Counted from the first letter of the stretch, positions 44,613-53,250 are shown. The stretch is DNA of 64,000 nucleotides from an uncultured Bradyrhizobium sp. (GCF_947648125.1 NZ_CANSMR010000032.1:1-64000); one strand, 5' to 3'. A program made the numbers and translations. Notes: generated by a model from the sequence alone, not told the origin.

Positions 44613-45944
44613 CTACTGCGCGGTCGGCCGATGTTCGGCGGCCTTGTTGAAGAAGGCAGCTTCCTCGGCGGTGGCTTCGAGGAGTTGCTGGTCCTGGTCG
44701 TAGACGTCGTTGCGGAACTGGACGGTCCGGTCCTTCGTCATCCACGCCGTGAGGTAGATCCAGGCCACCGGCACCTTCTTCAGCATGCGGACGTCCTGGC
44801 GTTGTCCTGTGGCGATCGCGGCATCGATGGCAGCGCGGGTCCACTGCGGCTGGTCTTTCAGCAGCCATGCCGCGAGATCGCGGACATTGTCGACGCGCGA
44901 GCAGCCATGCGAATCGAAGCGATAGTCGTCGTTGAACAGGCTGTGCTGATTGGTGTCGTGCATGTAGACCGAATAGGAATTCGGCATGTCGATCTTGACC
45001 GCGCCGAGCGCATTCCATGCGCCGCTCTGCTGACGCACCGTGATATTCGGCGCGTGATCGCCCGACCAGTCGACCGAACGCGGATCGATCGGGTTGTCGT
45101 GGGCGTCGAGCACGTCCATGTGCATGCGCGACAGGTAGGCCGGATCCTTGCGCATATGGGCCGCGATCTCCGTCTTCGTGATCGATGACGGCACCGTCCA
45201 GGTCGGATTGAGAATGACGTCGGTGATCTCGGACGTCAGCGTCGGCGAGGGTTTCTCGGTCTTGCCGACGATCACGCGGTAGCGCCGCACGACCTTGTCG
45301 TCCTCGACGGCCTCGGCGAAGGTGGCGGGAATGTTGACGACGACATAGCGCTGCCCGAACTGGAAATCCATCTGGTCAAGCCGCTCCAGCGAGGCCTCGA
45401 GCTGCTTGATCCGCTTCTGCACGGGAACGTTGAGTGCAGCCAGCGTCCGCGGCGTCACCGAGCCGGTCGCCGCGAGCCCGTGGCGTGTCTGGAAGCGCTT
45501 CACCGCGTCGGCCACGACTTCATCATAGGAGCCGGTGGCCTTGTCGGCGGCAAGGTCGCCAGTGATGATCAGACGGTTGCGCAGCAGATCGTCATGGGCG
45601 CCCTGGACGCCCAACGCAAATTTCGCGTCCGTGGGGATCGTGGGCCAACCGCCGCGGGCGGCGAGATCGGAATAGCTCTTCACCACGTCGCGAATGCGTT
45701 GTGCGCTGCCCTGGTCGTAGGTCGGCTCGCGCGACAGCGCGAGCGCGGCAGCCGATCGCGTTTCCGCGACCGAGGCCGACGCGGCCGGCTTGGCCTGGCT
45801 TGGCTGGGTGGCCGCCGGTGCCGCAGCCGGCAGGGCATGATGAGGCGGGACTGCCGCAGTCGGGCCGGGCGCGCCGGTGGTTTGGGCGAATGCCGGTAGG
45901 GCCGCAAGCATCGTGGCTACGACGACGAGAGTCACTCTCTGCAT
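44613..45944 (-). CDS. L,D-transpeptidase (YcbB-like)
   Basis: Periplasmic peptidoglycan cross-linking enzyme, 443 aa from ATG 45944. Signal peptide 1-20 (ending AFA-Q) then a long Pro/Ala linker. A peptidoglycan-binding segment YDEVVADAVKRFQTRHGLAATG is at about 138-160. The catalytic YkuD domain has NPTWTVPSSI, MHDTNQHSLFNDDYRFDSHGC (44905-44965) with nucleophile Cys348 and then SRVDN: the residue after the cysteine is Ser instead of the usual Val or Ile. 222 bp upstream of the His-rich gene on the same strand. Confidence 0.9.
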   Translation of the reverse strand: MQRVTLVVVATMLAALPAFAQTTGAPGPTAAVPPHHALPAAAPAATQPSQAKPAASASVAETRSAAALALSREPTYDQGSAQRIRDVVKSYSDLAARGGWPTIPTDAKFALGVQGAHDDLLRNRLIITGDLAADKATGSYDEVVADAVKRFQTRHGLAATGSVTPRTLAALNVPVQKRIKQLEASLERLDQMDFQFGQRYVVVNIPATFAEAVEDDKVVRRYRVIVGKTEKPSPTLTSEITDVILNPTWTVPSSITKTEIAAHMRKDPAYLSRMHMDVLDAHDNPIDPRSVDWSGDHAPNITVRQQSGAWNALGAVKIDMPNSYSVYMHDTNQHSLFNDDYRFDSHGCSRVDNVRDLAAWLLKDQPQWTRAAIDAAIATGQRQDVRMLKKVPVAWIYLTAWMTKDRTVQFRNDVYDQDQQLLEATAEEAAFFNKAAEHRPTAQ

Positions 45945-46383
45945 ATCTCGATTCTCCGGACTGCGTCGCTTGCGCGAAAAATCGGAAGGCACGGCCCCGG
46001 CCGCACGAATGGAGGAGGGCGGCGCGTTCGTTCGAAGGTGATGATCTATCCCGAGACCGTTGCGTCTTGATTAAGTTTTGGTTGCGGTCGGAACATTACC
46101 GTGACCGTCGTGCCGGCCCAGGGCGGTCGCCATCGTTGGCATCGCGGCCGCTCGACCTTGTGGCGTACATCAACGCGGAGATCGCTCGCTCGTTGTGCCG
46201 AAGCCGGGGCACGGACCTTGCAGCGCCGACCGGTCAAAGAAAAAGCGCTGCCATCGCCGATGGCAGCGCTTCGATATCTTCCCGGTCCGACCGGCGCGTG
46301 GCGATCCCAATGACCGGTCGCGGCCGATCCGCTCGCCCTGGTCGATCGCGTTCGCGGTATCGCGATCGTACCTGTGCTAGCGT
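45945..46383. other. 439-bp intergenic region
   Basis: No coding frame with protein character. It holds the terminator of the XRE gene (46236-46271) and, to its left, the presumed promoter of the L,D-transpeptidase gene, including an AT-rich TTGATTAAGTTTTGGTTG patch near 46066-46083. Otherwise nothing recognised. Confidence 0.5.
46236..46271 (-). terminator. Rho-independent terminator for the XRE gene
   Basis: A perfect 13-bp stem, AAGCGCTGCCATC (46243-46255) with GATGGCAGCGCTT (46259-46271) and a three-base loop. On the minus strand it is followed by TTTTTCTTT (46244-46236). It lies 112 bp beyond the regulator stop, so the XRE mRNA would carry a 3' untranslated tail. Confidence 0.85.
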
Positions 46384-46779
46384 TCAGTCTTCGTTGGCGG
46401 CGATCGATTCCATCAGCGACACCAGTTGGCGCTGTACGGTCTGATCCTTGATCTTGCTGTAGGCGCGCAACAACCGGAGGCTGAACGCGCTGTCGAGGAA
46501 CAACAGGCTCTCGACTTCGCGGGCCTTGTTGTCGCCGTCGTAGAAGAAGGTCACCGGCACGTCCAGCGCGCTCGCGATCTGCTGAAGGCGGGCGGCGCCG
46601 ACACGGTTCACGCCCTTCTCGTACTTCTGAACCTGCTGAAAGCTGACGCCCAGCTTGTCGCCGAGTTCCGCCTGCGAGATCTTCTGCTCCACACGGCGCA
46701 GACGAATCCGCTTGCCCAACTCAATGTCCGGCTTGCCGGCGCTGCGCTGCTTCATCTTCTTTGCTGCTGATCTGTTCAT
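46384..46779 (-). CDS. XRE family transcriptional regulator
   Basis: 131 aa DNA-binding protein. The helix-turn-helix is at about residues 20-75 (LGKRIRLRRVEQKISQAEL, then LGVSFQQVQKYEKGVNRVGA). The C-terminal tail from about residue 85 is a helical dimerisation region. Such compact HTH_3 proteins are frequent in Bradyrhizobium and Rhodopseudomonas; their targets are mostly unknown. The upstream 568 bp carry several palindromes, making autoregulation plausible. Confidence 0.9.
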   Translation of the reverse strand: MNRSAAKKMKQRSAGKPDIELGKRIRLRRVEQKISQAELGDKLGVSFQQVQKYEKGVNRVGAARLQQIASALDVPVTFFYDGDNKAREVESLLFLDSAFSLRLLRAYSKIKDQTVQRQLVSLMESIAANED

Positions 46780-46955
46780 TCTCGTGACCCGTCCTTCAAA
46801 TCGAGAATCCCTGGCCCGGTCGGGTCAGGGACACGTTCATGATGTACCGCGTTAAGCTCGAGTGGATCGTCAGTTCGTCTGAACGACGAAATCCAAGAAG
46901 ATCGCGGGATGGTATCCAAACGCACTTGCGCATTGGAAGCACCCAAGTACCGACT

Positions 46956-46998
46956 CGGTCGACTACCTGAAGTCGACCGTGCCAAGGTGTCTGTCGAC
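46956..46998. promoter_or_regulatory. Inverted repeat with three GTCGAC hexamers
   Basis: CGGTCGAC (46956-46963) and GTCGACCG (46972-46979) form a perfect 8-bp inverted repeat with an 8-bp spacer; a third GTCGAC follows at 46993-46998 inside a GTGTC/GACAC arm pair (46987-47000). Located about 180 bp upstream of the XRE start. Fits an operator array for a dimeric regulator. Confidence 0.5.
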
Positions 46999-47013
46999 AC
47001 CCCGCCCTCTACA

Positions 47014-47034
47014 TTTGGCAAAATATTGACCAAA
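47014..47034. promoter_or_regulatory. TTTGG-N11-CCAAA palindrome
   Basis: TTTGG (47014-47018) and CCAAA (47030-47034) surround a central AATATT (47022-47027). It adjoins the GTCGAC cluster and may be a second operator or the core promoter. Confidence 0.45.
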
Positions 47035-47347
47035 CCACAACTAGCGCGAGTTTGATCGACACAGATTTTGCGCGCATGCTTACTGGGCGGCATTGCACTC
47101 GCCCGTAGTTCTACGGGCAGCCAATATTGTACGAGCGTCCTAGTATGGATGCAACCCCAGCTAGTGCATCCTGAGGTCGCGGCGACGGTCTGCGGTTGCT
47201 TGACTGAATCGTCGCCAATGCGAAAAGTTTGACGTAAGTCCAAGTCAGGCTTTCGGAATGTTGCTGGACAATTGCCTAAAAGTTCTGAATCATCGGGAAC
47301 AATTGTGCGCCTACGGAAAGCCGGCGAACTCTGGCAGGAGAGGCCAA

Positions 47348-47659
47348 ATGAAGCGGAAGAGGGGAACACCTCGACTCTACCTCGCGGCTTCGGGAGTGGA
47401 AGATATGCCGGTCGCAAATACGGAAGAACGGTTGCTGGCGCTGCTGGCGACCTTGGAAGAATGTCAGGCATTTCTGACTGACCGGGCGAACACGGAGACG
47501 GCGCGGCTGTTGTCCCTTGCCATCCTCGAGCTCCGGATGGAGCTGCACAAGGTGACGGATTCCGAGTTGAAGGCGCTGTGTGACCTGATCGCGTCGGACG
47601 AGCCGGTGCAGGAACCGGCGACCAGGCAGTTGCCGCCGTATCTGCGGCTGATCAAGTAA
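47348..47659 (+). CDS. Small hypothetical protein
   Basis: 103 aa from ATG 47348, with GGAGAGG just upstream; the frame is open further left without protein character. Basic N-terminus (MKRKRGTPRLYL) then an acidic helical part: NTEERLLALLATLEECQAFL, RLLSLAILELRMELHKVTDSELKALCD, and a short Pro-rich end. No membrane segment or signal. The helical pattern suggests a small dimeric or partner-binding protein. I do not recognise a family. It shares its upstream region with the XRE regulator. Confidence 0.7.
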   Translation: MKRKRGTPRLYLAASGVEDMPVANTEERLLALLATLEECQAFLTDRANTETARLLSLAILELRMELHKVTDSELKALCDLIASDEPVQEPATRQLPPYLRLIK

Positions 47660-47666
47660 GCCGGCG

Positions 47667-47683
47667 CCCGCGCCATGCGCGGG
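47667..47683. terminator. Short GC hairpin between convergent genes
   Basis: CCCGCGC-CAT-GCGCGGG, a 7-bp stem just beyond the hypothetical-protein stop and 27 bp before the dctA stop. No T-tract; weak evidence for termination. Confidence 0.35.
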
Positions 47684-47709
47684 ACGCCGCAGGCCCGGTG
47701 CCGCGTGGC

Positions 47710-49029
47710 TCAGCCCGCGGTCACGTCGACCGCCTCTGTGCCCTCGAGCACGCGACGGGCCTTGTCTCGATCCAGGTCACCTTCCCATGCCGCGACCACG
47801 ACGGTGGCGACGCAGTTGCCGATCAGATTGCCGACCGCGCGCGCCATGCCGATGAACCAGTCAACCGAGAGCACCAGCACGAGGCCGATCGCCGGGATGC
47901 TTGGCACCGCGTTGAGCGTCGCCGCCAGGATGACGATCGCCGAGCCCGGCACGCCGTGCGCGCCCTTCGAGGTGATCAGCGACACGCCGAGCACCAGCAG
48001 CAGGTCGCCGAACGACAGCGGTGTGTTGGTCGCCTGCGCGATGAAGACGACCGCCAGCGTCAGGTAGATCGAGAACGCATCGAGGTTGAACGAATAGCCA
48101 GTCGGAATCACGAGGCCGACCACCGAATCCTTGACGCCGAAATGCTCCAGCTTGCGCATCACCTGCGGCAGCACCGCGTCGGAGGATGCGGTGGCGACCA
48201 CGATCATCAGCTCCTCGCGCAGGTAGCCGAGGAACTTGAGGATATTGATGCCGGCCAGCGCCATCACTCCGCCGAGCACACCGAGCACGAAGATCGCGAC
48301 CGAGACGTAGAACAGCGCCACCAGCGACAGCAGCTGCTTCAGCGAGCCGACACCGTATTTGCCGACCGTGTAGGCGACGGCGCCGAGCACGCCGATCGGC
48401 GCGAAGCGCACGATCAGGCCCATGGCCCGGAACAGCACGGTCGAGACCGCGTCGATGAACGAGGAGATCTTCTCGCCCTTCTCGCCGCCGACCAGCGCCA
48501 GGCTGACGCCGAAGATGATGGCGAAGAACAGGACCTGCAGCACGTCGTTGCGCGACAGCGCGTCAAACGAGGTGGTCGGGATGATGTTGAGCAGGAAGCT
48601 GCCGATGCCTTCGCCCTTCAGCTTCTGCGCGTTGCTGGCATAGTTGCCGAGCGCCTTGGCATCCAGCGTCGAGGTATCGATGTTCATGCCGTGACCGGGC
48701 CCGAACAGGTAGGCCAGGATCAAGCCGACCACGAGCGCGACCGTCGTCATCGCCTCGAAATACACCAGCGCCTTGACGCCGACGCGTCCGACCTTCTTGA
48801 GGTCGCCGGCGCCCGCGATGCCGTGCACCACCACGCAGAACACGATCGGCGCCACGATCATCGAGATCAGCTTCAGGAAGGCATCGCTGAAGATCTTCAG
48901 CCCGATCGCGAAATCGGGCGCGGCCATGCCGATGATGATGCCGAGCAGCAGCGCGACGAGCACCTGCACGAACAGCGATGTGTAGAGCGGCTTGCGTGCA
49001 ACCGTGGCTTCCGCTGCGATGGTCGACAT
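47710..49029 (-). CDS. dctA: C4-dicarboxylate:cation symporter DctA
   Basis: Inner-membrane importer of succinate, fumarate and malate, 439 aa, normal DctA length. Family motifs: LKLISMIVAPIVFCVVVHGI, the serine-rich re-entrant loop replaced in sequence by VVATASSDAVLPQVMRKLE, VVGLVIPTGYSFNLDAFSIY, and TSKGAHGVPGSAIVILAATL. Shine-Dalgarno GGGGGAGT. A near-perfect sigma-54 promoter lies about 54 bp upstream. In nodules this transporter feeds bacteroids; here it is not adjacent to dctBD. Confidence 0.95.
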   Translation of the reverse strand: MSTIAAEATVARKPLYTSLFVQVLVALLLGIIIGMAAPDFAIGLKIFSDAFLKLISMIVAPIVFCVVVHGIAGAGDLKKVGRVGVKALVYFEAMTTVALVVGLILAYLFGPGHGMNIDTSTLDAKALGNYASNAQKLKGEGIGSFLLNIIPTTSFDALSRNDVLQVLFFAIIFGVSLALVGGEKGEKISSFIDAVSTVLFRAMGLIVRFAPIGVLGAVAYTVGKYGVGSLKQLLSLVALFYVSVAIFVLGVLGGVMALAGINILKFLGYLREELMIVVATASSDAVLPQVMRKLEHFGVKDSVVGLVIPTGYSFNLDAFSIYLTLAVVFIAQATNTPLSFGDLLLVLGVSLITSKGAHGVPGSAIVILAATLNAVPSIPAIGLVLVLSVDWFIGMARAVGNLIGNCVATVVVAAWEGDLDRDKARRVLEGTEAVDVTAG

Positions 49030-49082
49030 GAACTCCCCCTGTTTTTGGCCGGTGTTCTTGCCGGCCGGTCCCGCCCCATCTT

Positions 49083-49099
49083 AGCAACTTGCGTGCCAA
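49083..49099 (-). promoter_or_regulatory. Sigma-54 (-24/-12) promoter of dctA
   Basis: Read on the minus strand the sequence is TTGGCACG-CAAG-TTGCT, an exact match to the consensus YTGGCACG-N4-TTGCW. The -12 element is about 54 bp from the dctA ATG. RpoN-dependent transcription of dctA under DctD is well established in rhizobia. It lies downstream of the sensor-kinase stop, so dctA has its own promoter. Confidence 0.9.
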
Positions 49100-49130
49100 G
49101 ATGTCGCAGGTTTGGGGGGCATTTGCCCGG

Positions 49131-50639
49131 TCAGTCGCCGGTTTCGAGCGTGCTGGTCACCGTGTAGACGACGCCGTGGGGCAGGAAATCCACCGTGGCC
49201 TCGCCGCCGAGCTGGTCGCGGGCGCTGCGCTCGATCAGCCGGGAACCGAAGCCGCGCTGCACCGGCGCCGCGACCGGTGGGCCGCCGGCCTCCGTCCAGA
49301 TCATCCGGAGGTTCGGTCCGGAGCTCTCCCCGAGGATTTCCCAGTCCAGCGTCACCGTGCCGGTGTCGTTGGACAGCGCGCCATATTTGGCGGCGTTGGT
49401 CGCCATCTCGTGCAGGAGCATCGACAGCACCAAGGCGAGCCGGGGCGACAGCGGCACGCGCGGTCCGAACATCCTGACTCGTTCGGAGGCGTTCAGCAGA
49501 TAGGGCCGCAGCACGCGGCTGATCACGTCCTGCAGGTCGGAGCCCTGCCATTTGTCGGTCGAGAGCAAATTGTGCGCCTCGGCGAGCGCGCCGAGCCGTC
49601 CCTCGAACTTGTCGCGCTCGGCGCGGCTCGCGCTGCGGAAGGTCTGCGTGGCGATCGATTGCAGGATCGCCAGCGTGTTCTTGACGCGGTGGTTGAGCTC
49701 CTCGATCAGCAGGTCGTGCAGCATCTCGCCGCGCGCGATCGTGGTCGCCATCCGCACCGCAAAGCCGAGGCCGACCAGGAGCAGGACGCCGCCGATCACG
49801 CTTGTGATCGCAAGCGAGCGCCACAGCGGCGCCACCAGCGAGTTCTCGGCGATGCCAGCGGCGACGGTCCAGCCGGTGACGCGCGATCGGGTGAAGCCCG
49901 TGATCAGCGCGACGCCTTCGAGCGAGACCGTCGGCAGTGTCGCCTCGCTGCGGCGGAACATCTCGGCAAACAACGTTGGCGAGGCGCGCTGCCCGATGGT
50001 CGCCTGCGGATTCGGCACGCGGGCGAGGTTGACGCCGTCGCCGTCGAAGATCGAGATGGTCCAGTCCTGGTTCAGGCGCTGCCGCTCGATCATGGCCTGG
50101 AAGACCTCGATCGGCGGGCTGAAGGAGATGTCGTAGAGCACTTCGCCGTCGCGGATCACCGGCACCTCGACGGTGATGATCAGTTGCTGCTTCACCTCGC
50201 CGAAGAACAGGTTGGAGTATTGCGGCTGCCGCGTCGTAAACACCTTCTCGACGATCTCGAGATTGTTGCGCGGCGGCAGGCTTGCGGTGTCCGGCGTCAG
50301 CGAGGAGAACGCCTGGCGTCCCCTGCGGTCCGCCACCAGCACCACGCCGTCCTTGCCGTACTGGTCGAGGAAGCCGGCCGCGACGCGGCGGAAATTGTCG
50401 AAGTCGCTGTCGCGCAGCGAGTTGGTCAGCGCCAGCACCTGCAGCCCGCCGGTCATGCGCTGCAATTCCGCATCGAGCAGCAGGCGGATGCTGCGCGCCG
50501 TCTCCAGCACGCGCTGTGTGGCCGCCTGACGATCCCGCTGGTAATTGTGGAAGACGATCCCGACCGCGAAAACGATCAGCGGCAACATCGTCCCCGCGAC
50601 CAGAAGCGCGAGACGCACTGGCAATGTCAGTTTCGGCAC
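49131..50639 (-). CDS. Sensor histidine kinase, HWE/HisKA_2 type
   Basis: 502 aa, GTG start at 50639. Transmembrane helix at about 8-28, an extracytoplasmic Cache-like sensor domain to about residue 270 (VLVADRRGRQAFSSL, DISFSPPIEVFQAMI), second helix about 276-298, then the kinase: phospho-acceptor box EELNHRVKNTLAILQSIA and HEMATNAAKYGALS, which marks HWE/HisKA_2 kinases, and GFGSRLIERSARDQLGG. No response regulator is adjacent. It sits between a hydrolase and dctA. The ligand may be a small organic acid, but this is inference from position only. Confidence 0.9.
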   Translation of the reverse strand: MPKLTLPVRLALLVAGTMLPLIVFAVGIVFHNYQRDRQAATQRVLETARSIRLLLDAELQRMTGGLQVLALTNSLRDSDFDNFRRVAAGFLDQYGKDGVVLVADRRGRQAFSSLTPDTASLPPRNNLEIVEKVFTTRQPQYSNLFFGEVKQQLIITVEVPVIRDGEVLYDISFSPPIEVFQAMIERQRLNQDWTISIFDGDGVNLARVPNPQATIGQRASPTLFAEMFRRSEATLPTVSLEGVALITGFTRSRVTGWTVAAGIAENSLVAPLWRSLAITSVIGGVLLLVGLGFAVRMATTIARGEMLHDLLIEELNHRVKNTLAILQSIATQTFRSASRAERDKFEGRLGALAEAHNLLSTDKWQGSDLQDVISRVLRPYLLNASERVRMFGPRVPLSPRLALVLSMLLHEMATNAAKYGALSNDTGTVTLDWEILGESSGPNLRMIWTEAGGPPVAAPVQRGFGSRLIERSARDQLGGEATVDFLPHGVVYTVTSTLETGD

Positions 50640-50721
50640 GAAGTCCCCGGATCGGTGCCCATTTCGCTGTGAGCGGAGGGGAGGCGGGAAAGATCCGCCA
50701 AAGGAAATGACTGGCTATCTG

Positions 50722-50755
50722 AAAAATTCCGCGGCGCACACCGTGCGCCGCGGAA
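50722..50755 (-). terminator. Rho-independent terminator of the serine hydrolase gene
   Basis: TTCCGCGGCGCAC (50727-50739) and GTGCGCCGCGGAA (50743-50755) form a perfect 13-bp stem with a three-base loop, followed on the minus strand by a T-run (50726-50722). It starts 10 bp after the stop codon, isolating the hydrolase from the kinase gene. Confidence 0.88.
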
Positions 50756-50765
50756 GAGCCCTTGG

Positions 50766-52040
50766 TCAGAGATTGCTCTCGGTGATCGCGGCGTAGACCA
50801 TGGTGCGCAGCTCGCGGCGCAGCGGATAGGCGCTCGACGGCAGCACCTGGGTCATGAAGATCGTGATCAGCTCCTCGGCTGGATCGATGAAGAACGATGT
50901 CGTCGCGGCGCCGCCCCAGTTGAATTCGCCTGGGCTGCCCGCAATCAGGGTCTGCGCAGGGTGCATGGTGACGGCGAAGCCGAGGCCGAACCCGATGCCG
51001 TTATAGGCGGCTTCGGCGAACATCGAACGCGACATCGCCGGCAGGTCGACCCCGCCGGGGAGATGGTTGCTGGCCATCAGCTTCAGCGTCTTCGGACCGA
51101 GCAGCCGGACGCCGCCGAGCTCGCCGCCGTTGAGCAGCGCGCGGCAGAAGGTCAGATAGTCGGCCGCGGTCGAGCACAGCCCGCCACCGCCCGAGACCAG
51201 CGAGGGCGGCGACAGGAACGAGCTGGTGGTCGGATCGTCCTGCAGCGTCAGCGTGCCCTTGCGCTCGGCGGCGAGCGGGTTGAAGCCGCCCTGCGGGTCG
51301 GCGGAATAGCAGGCGGCAAAGCGGTGCGCCTTGTCGGCCGGCACGAAGAAGTCGGTGTCGTTCATGCCGAGCGGCTTGAAGATCCGCTCCTTCAGGAACT
51401 GCTCGAACGGCACCCCTGAAATCTTGCCGACGAGATAGCCGAGCACGTCGGTGGAGACCGAGTAATTCCAGGCTTCACCCGGCGAAAACTCCAGCGGGAT
51501 CTTCGCCAGATCCTCGATCATGCTGTCGAGCGTGCCGGCCTTGATGACCTCGCCGATCTTCTTTTCGCGATAGGCCGCGTCGACATTGGAACGCTGCTGG
51601 AAGCCGTAGGTGAGGCCCGAGGTGTGGCGCAGCAGGTCGACGATCAGCATCGGCCGCGTTGGCGGGCGGGTCAGGAAGGCCGGCGCGGTGCCGGCAACGA
51701 ACACGCCGAGGTTCTTCCATTCCGGAATGTATTTGGCGACCGGCTCGTCGAGCGCGACCTTGCCTTCCTCGACCAGCATCATGAAGGCCACCGAGGTGAT
51801 CGGCTTGGTCATCGAATAGATGCGGAAGATGGTGTCGTCCTTGACCGGCACCTTGCGCTCGAGATCGGCAAAGCCCTGGACGGTGGAATGCACGATCTTG
51901 CCGCGGCGGTAGATCAAGAGCTGCGTGCCGGGAAAGCGGCCGGAATCGATGTAACGGCTCTTCAGATGCGCTTCGAGGCGGTTCAGCGCTGTGGTCGACA
52001 TTCCCGCGGATTCGGGCGAGGCAGGCGTGGGGGCTAACAT
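50766..52040 (-). CDS. Class C beta-lactamase-like serine hydrolase
   Basis: 424 aa from ATG 52040 (Shine-Dalgarno GGAGAA). Catalytic SxxK is S76-M-T-K79 in RIYSMTKPITSV; the second motif is WNYSVSTDVLGYLV, with Tyr as general base but no YxN asparagine, as in EstB-type esterases rather than true beta-lactamases. LRHTSGLTYGFQQ and GFNWGGAATT-type C-terminal segment (EFNWGGAATTSFFI) are present. No signal peptide, so probably a cytoplasmic esterase. Divergent from an intradiol dioxygenase (145 bp); a shared pathway is possible. Confidence 0.9.
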   Translation of the reverse strand: MLAPTPASPESAGMSTTALNRLEAHLKSRYIDSGRFPGTQLLIYRRGKIVHSTVQGFADLERKVPVKDDTIFRIYSMTKPITSVAFMMLVEEGKVALDEPVAKYIPEWKNLGVFVAGTAPAFLTRPPTRPMLIVDLLRHTSGLTYGFQQRSNVDAAYREKKIGEVIKAGTLDSMIEDLAKIPLEFSPGEAWNYSVSTDVLGYLVGKISGVPFEQFLKERIFKPLGMNDTDFFVPADKAHRFAACYSADPQGGFNPLAAERKGTLTLQDDPTTSSFLSPPSLVSGGGGLCSTAADYLTFCRALLNGGELGGVRLLGPKTLKLMASNHLPGGVDLPAMSRSMFAEAAYNGIGFGLGFAVTMHPAQTLIAGSPGEFNWGGAATTSFFIDPAEELITIFMTQVLPSSAYPLRRELRTMVYAAITESNL

Positions 52041-52185
52041 CAGGCGTTTCTCCGGCTTGCGAGGCAGACTTGATAGCCGAAAAGTGTCCCTTTCACCAAC
52101 CGGCTGCCGCTTACCGGCACAGGGCCGGTGGTGTACGGTCGCCCCTGCAATCGCGCCCTCAAGGGAGCCGAAGGGAAACGCCGAG

Positions 52186-53100
52186 ATGACCCAGTTCAAC
52201 GAAACCGAGCTCACCACAGCCGTCATCCGCAGCTTCGACCAGACGCCCGATCCGCGGGCCAAGTTCCTGATGCAGGAACTGGTGAAGTCGCTGCACGATT
52301 ATGTGCGCAAGACCGATCTCACCTTCGAGGAGTGGGACCACGCGATCGGCTTCCTGACCCGCACCGGGCAGAAGTGCACCGACATCCGCCAGGAATTCAT
52401 CCTGCTGTCCGACGTGCTCGGCGTGTCGATGCTGGTCGATGCCGTCAACCACAGGGATCGCGACGGCGCGACCGAGACCACGGTGCTCGGCCCGTTCTAT
52501 GTCGGCGAGCACAAGGTGACGCCGCACGGCACCGACATCTCGGCAAGTCTGCCCGGCGAGCGGATGTTCGTGCAGAGCCGCGTCACCGACCTCGACGGCA
52601 AGCCGCTGGCCGATGTGCCGGTCGATATCTGGCACGCGGACGATGACGGCTTCTATGACTCGCAGAAGCCGAGCTATGCCACCGAGGGCCCGTCCTCGCG
52701 GGCGCGCTTCATTACCGATGCCGACGGCCGCTTCTTCTTCCGCACCATCGTGCCGTGCAGCTATCCGATCCCGACCGACGGTCCGGTCGGGCAGATGATC
52801 ACGCAGACCAACCGGCATCCGATGCGGCCGGCGCATGTCCACTTCCTGGTCAACGCCAAGGGCCATGAGCCGCTGATCACGCATGTCTTCGTCGAAGGCG
52901 ACAAGTACATCGACTCCGATGTCGTGTTCGGCGTGAAGGACGAACTGATCGCCAAGGTCGAGCGGCGCACCGATCCTGTGATGCCCGACGGCCAGCGGTC
53001 GGATGGCCCGTGGAGCCTGATGACCTACGAATTCCACGTGAAGCCCGGCGGCGGAATGGCGCCTGCGCCGCTCGGAACCAAGGTCGCCGAAGACGCCTGA
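52186..53100 (+). CDS. Intradiol ring-cleavage dioxygenase (catechol/hydroxyquinol type)
   Basis: Non-haem Fe(III) dioxygenase opening catechol-type rings between the hydroxyls, 304 aa. ATG 52186 is preferred to the longer open frame, which overlaps the divergent hydrolase. Iron ligands by spacing: Tyr157 (DDGFYD), Tyr193 (CSYPIP), His217 and His219 (RPAHVHF). N-terminal about 100 residues form the helical dimerisation domain of catechol/hydroxyquinol 1,2-dioxygenases (AIGFLTRTGQKCTDIRQEFI). Hydroxyquinol is favoured by the LGPFYV and DGFYD context, without proof. No maleylacetate reductase nearby. Confidence 0.92.
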   Translation: MTQFNETELTTAVIRSFDQTPDPRAKFLMQELVKSLHDYVRKTDLTFEEWDHAIGFLTRTGQKCTDIRQEFILLSDVLGVSMLVDAVNHRDRDGATETTVLGPFYVGEHKVTPHGTDISASLPGERMFVQSRVTDLDGKPLADVPVDIWHADDDGFYDSQKPSYATEGPSSRARFITDADGRFFFRTIVPCSYPIPTDGPVGQMITQTNRHPMRPAHVHFLVNAKGHEPLITHVFVEGDKYIDSDVVFGVKDELIAKVERRTDPVMPDGQRSDGPWSLMTYEFHVKPGGGMAPAPLGTKVAEDA

Positions 53101-53217
53101 TCACTGCGGTCCAAGCGCTCTGCTCAATTCATGTGCGGCGCACAAGAATTGGGCGAATCGCATTCTTTGGCAGCGCGCGGGGACTCCGTGCGCGCTGCGA
53201 CAAGTTGCGCAAAACAT

Positions 53218-53239
53218 TGCATTAAAATCGATTTTTGCA
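53218..53239. promoter_or_regulatory. Palindrome upstream of sigma-54-like promoter
   Basis: AAAATCGATTTT (53224-53235) is a perfect 12-bp palindrome flanked by TGCA on both sides (53218-53221 and 53236-53239). It lies 12 bp upstream of the -24 element. TGCA edges recall NtrC sites, but the spacing is longer than the NtrC consensus, so the binder is uncertain. Confidence 0.45.
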
Positions 53240-53250
53240 CTGCGGTAGCT

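Larger units (their letters stand above)
46780..47347. other. Long palindrome-rich divergent regulatory region
   Basis: 568 bp between the XRE regulator and a small hypothetical gene. It is visibly more AT-rich than its surroundings. A minus frame (46776-47471) is open but has a composition unlike real proteins and overlaps the opposite gene. Two inverted repeats and three GTCGAC hexamers lie between 46956 and 47034. A small RNA or leader could be encoded here but no structure demands it. Confidence 0.5.

Noticed and set aside
46776-47471. 231-aa minus-strand frame in the XRE upstream region
   Set aside because: Ser/Arg/Pro-rich without any motif, overlaps the small plus-strand gene and lacks a ribosome-binding site.
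50766-52040. Beta-lactamase antibiotic resistance gene
   Set aside because: SxxK is present, but there is no YxN asparagine or signal peptide; an EstB-like esterase is more likely.
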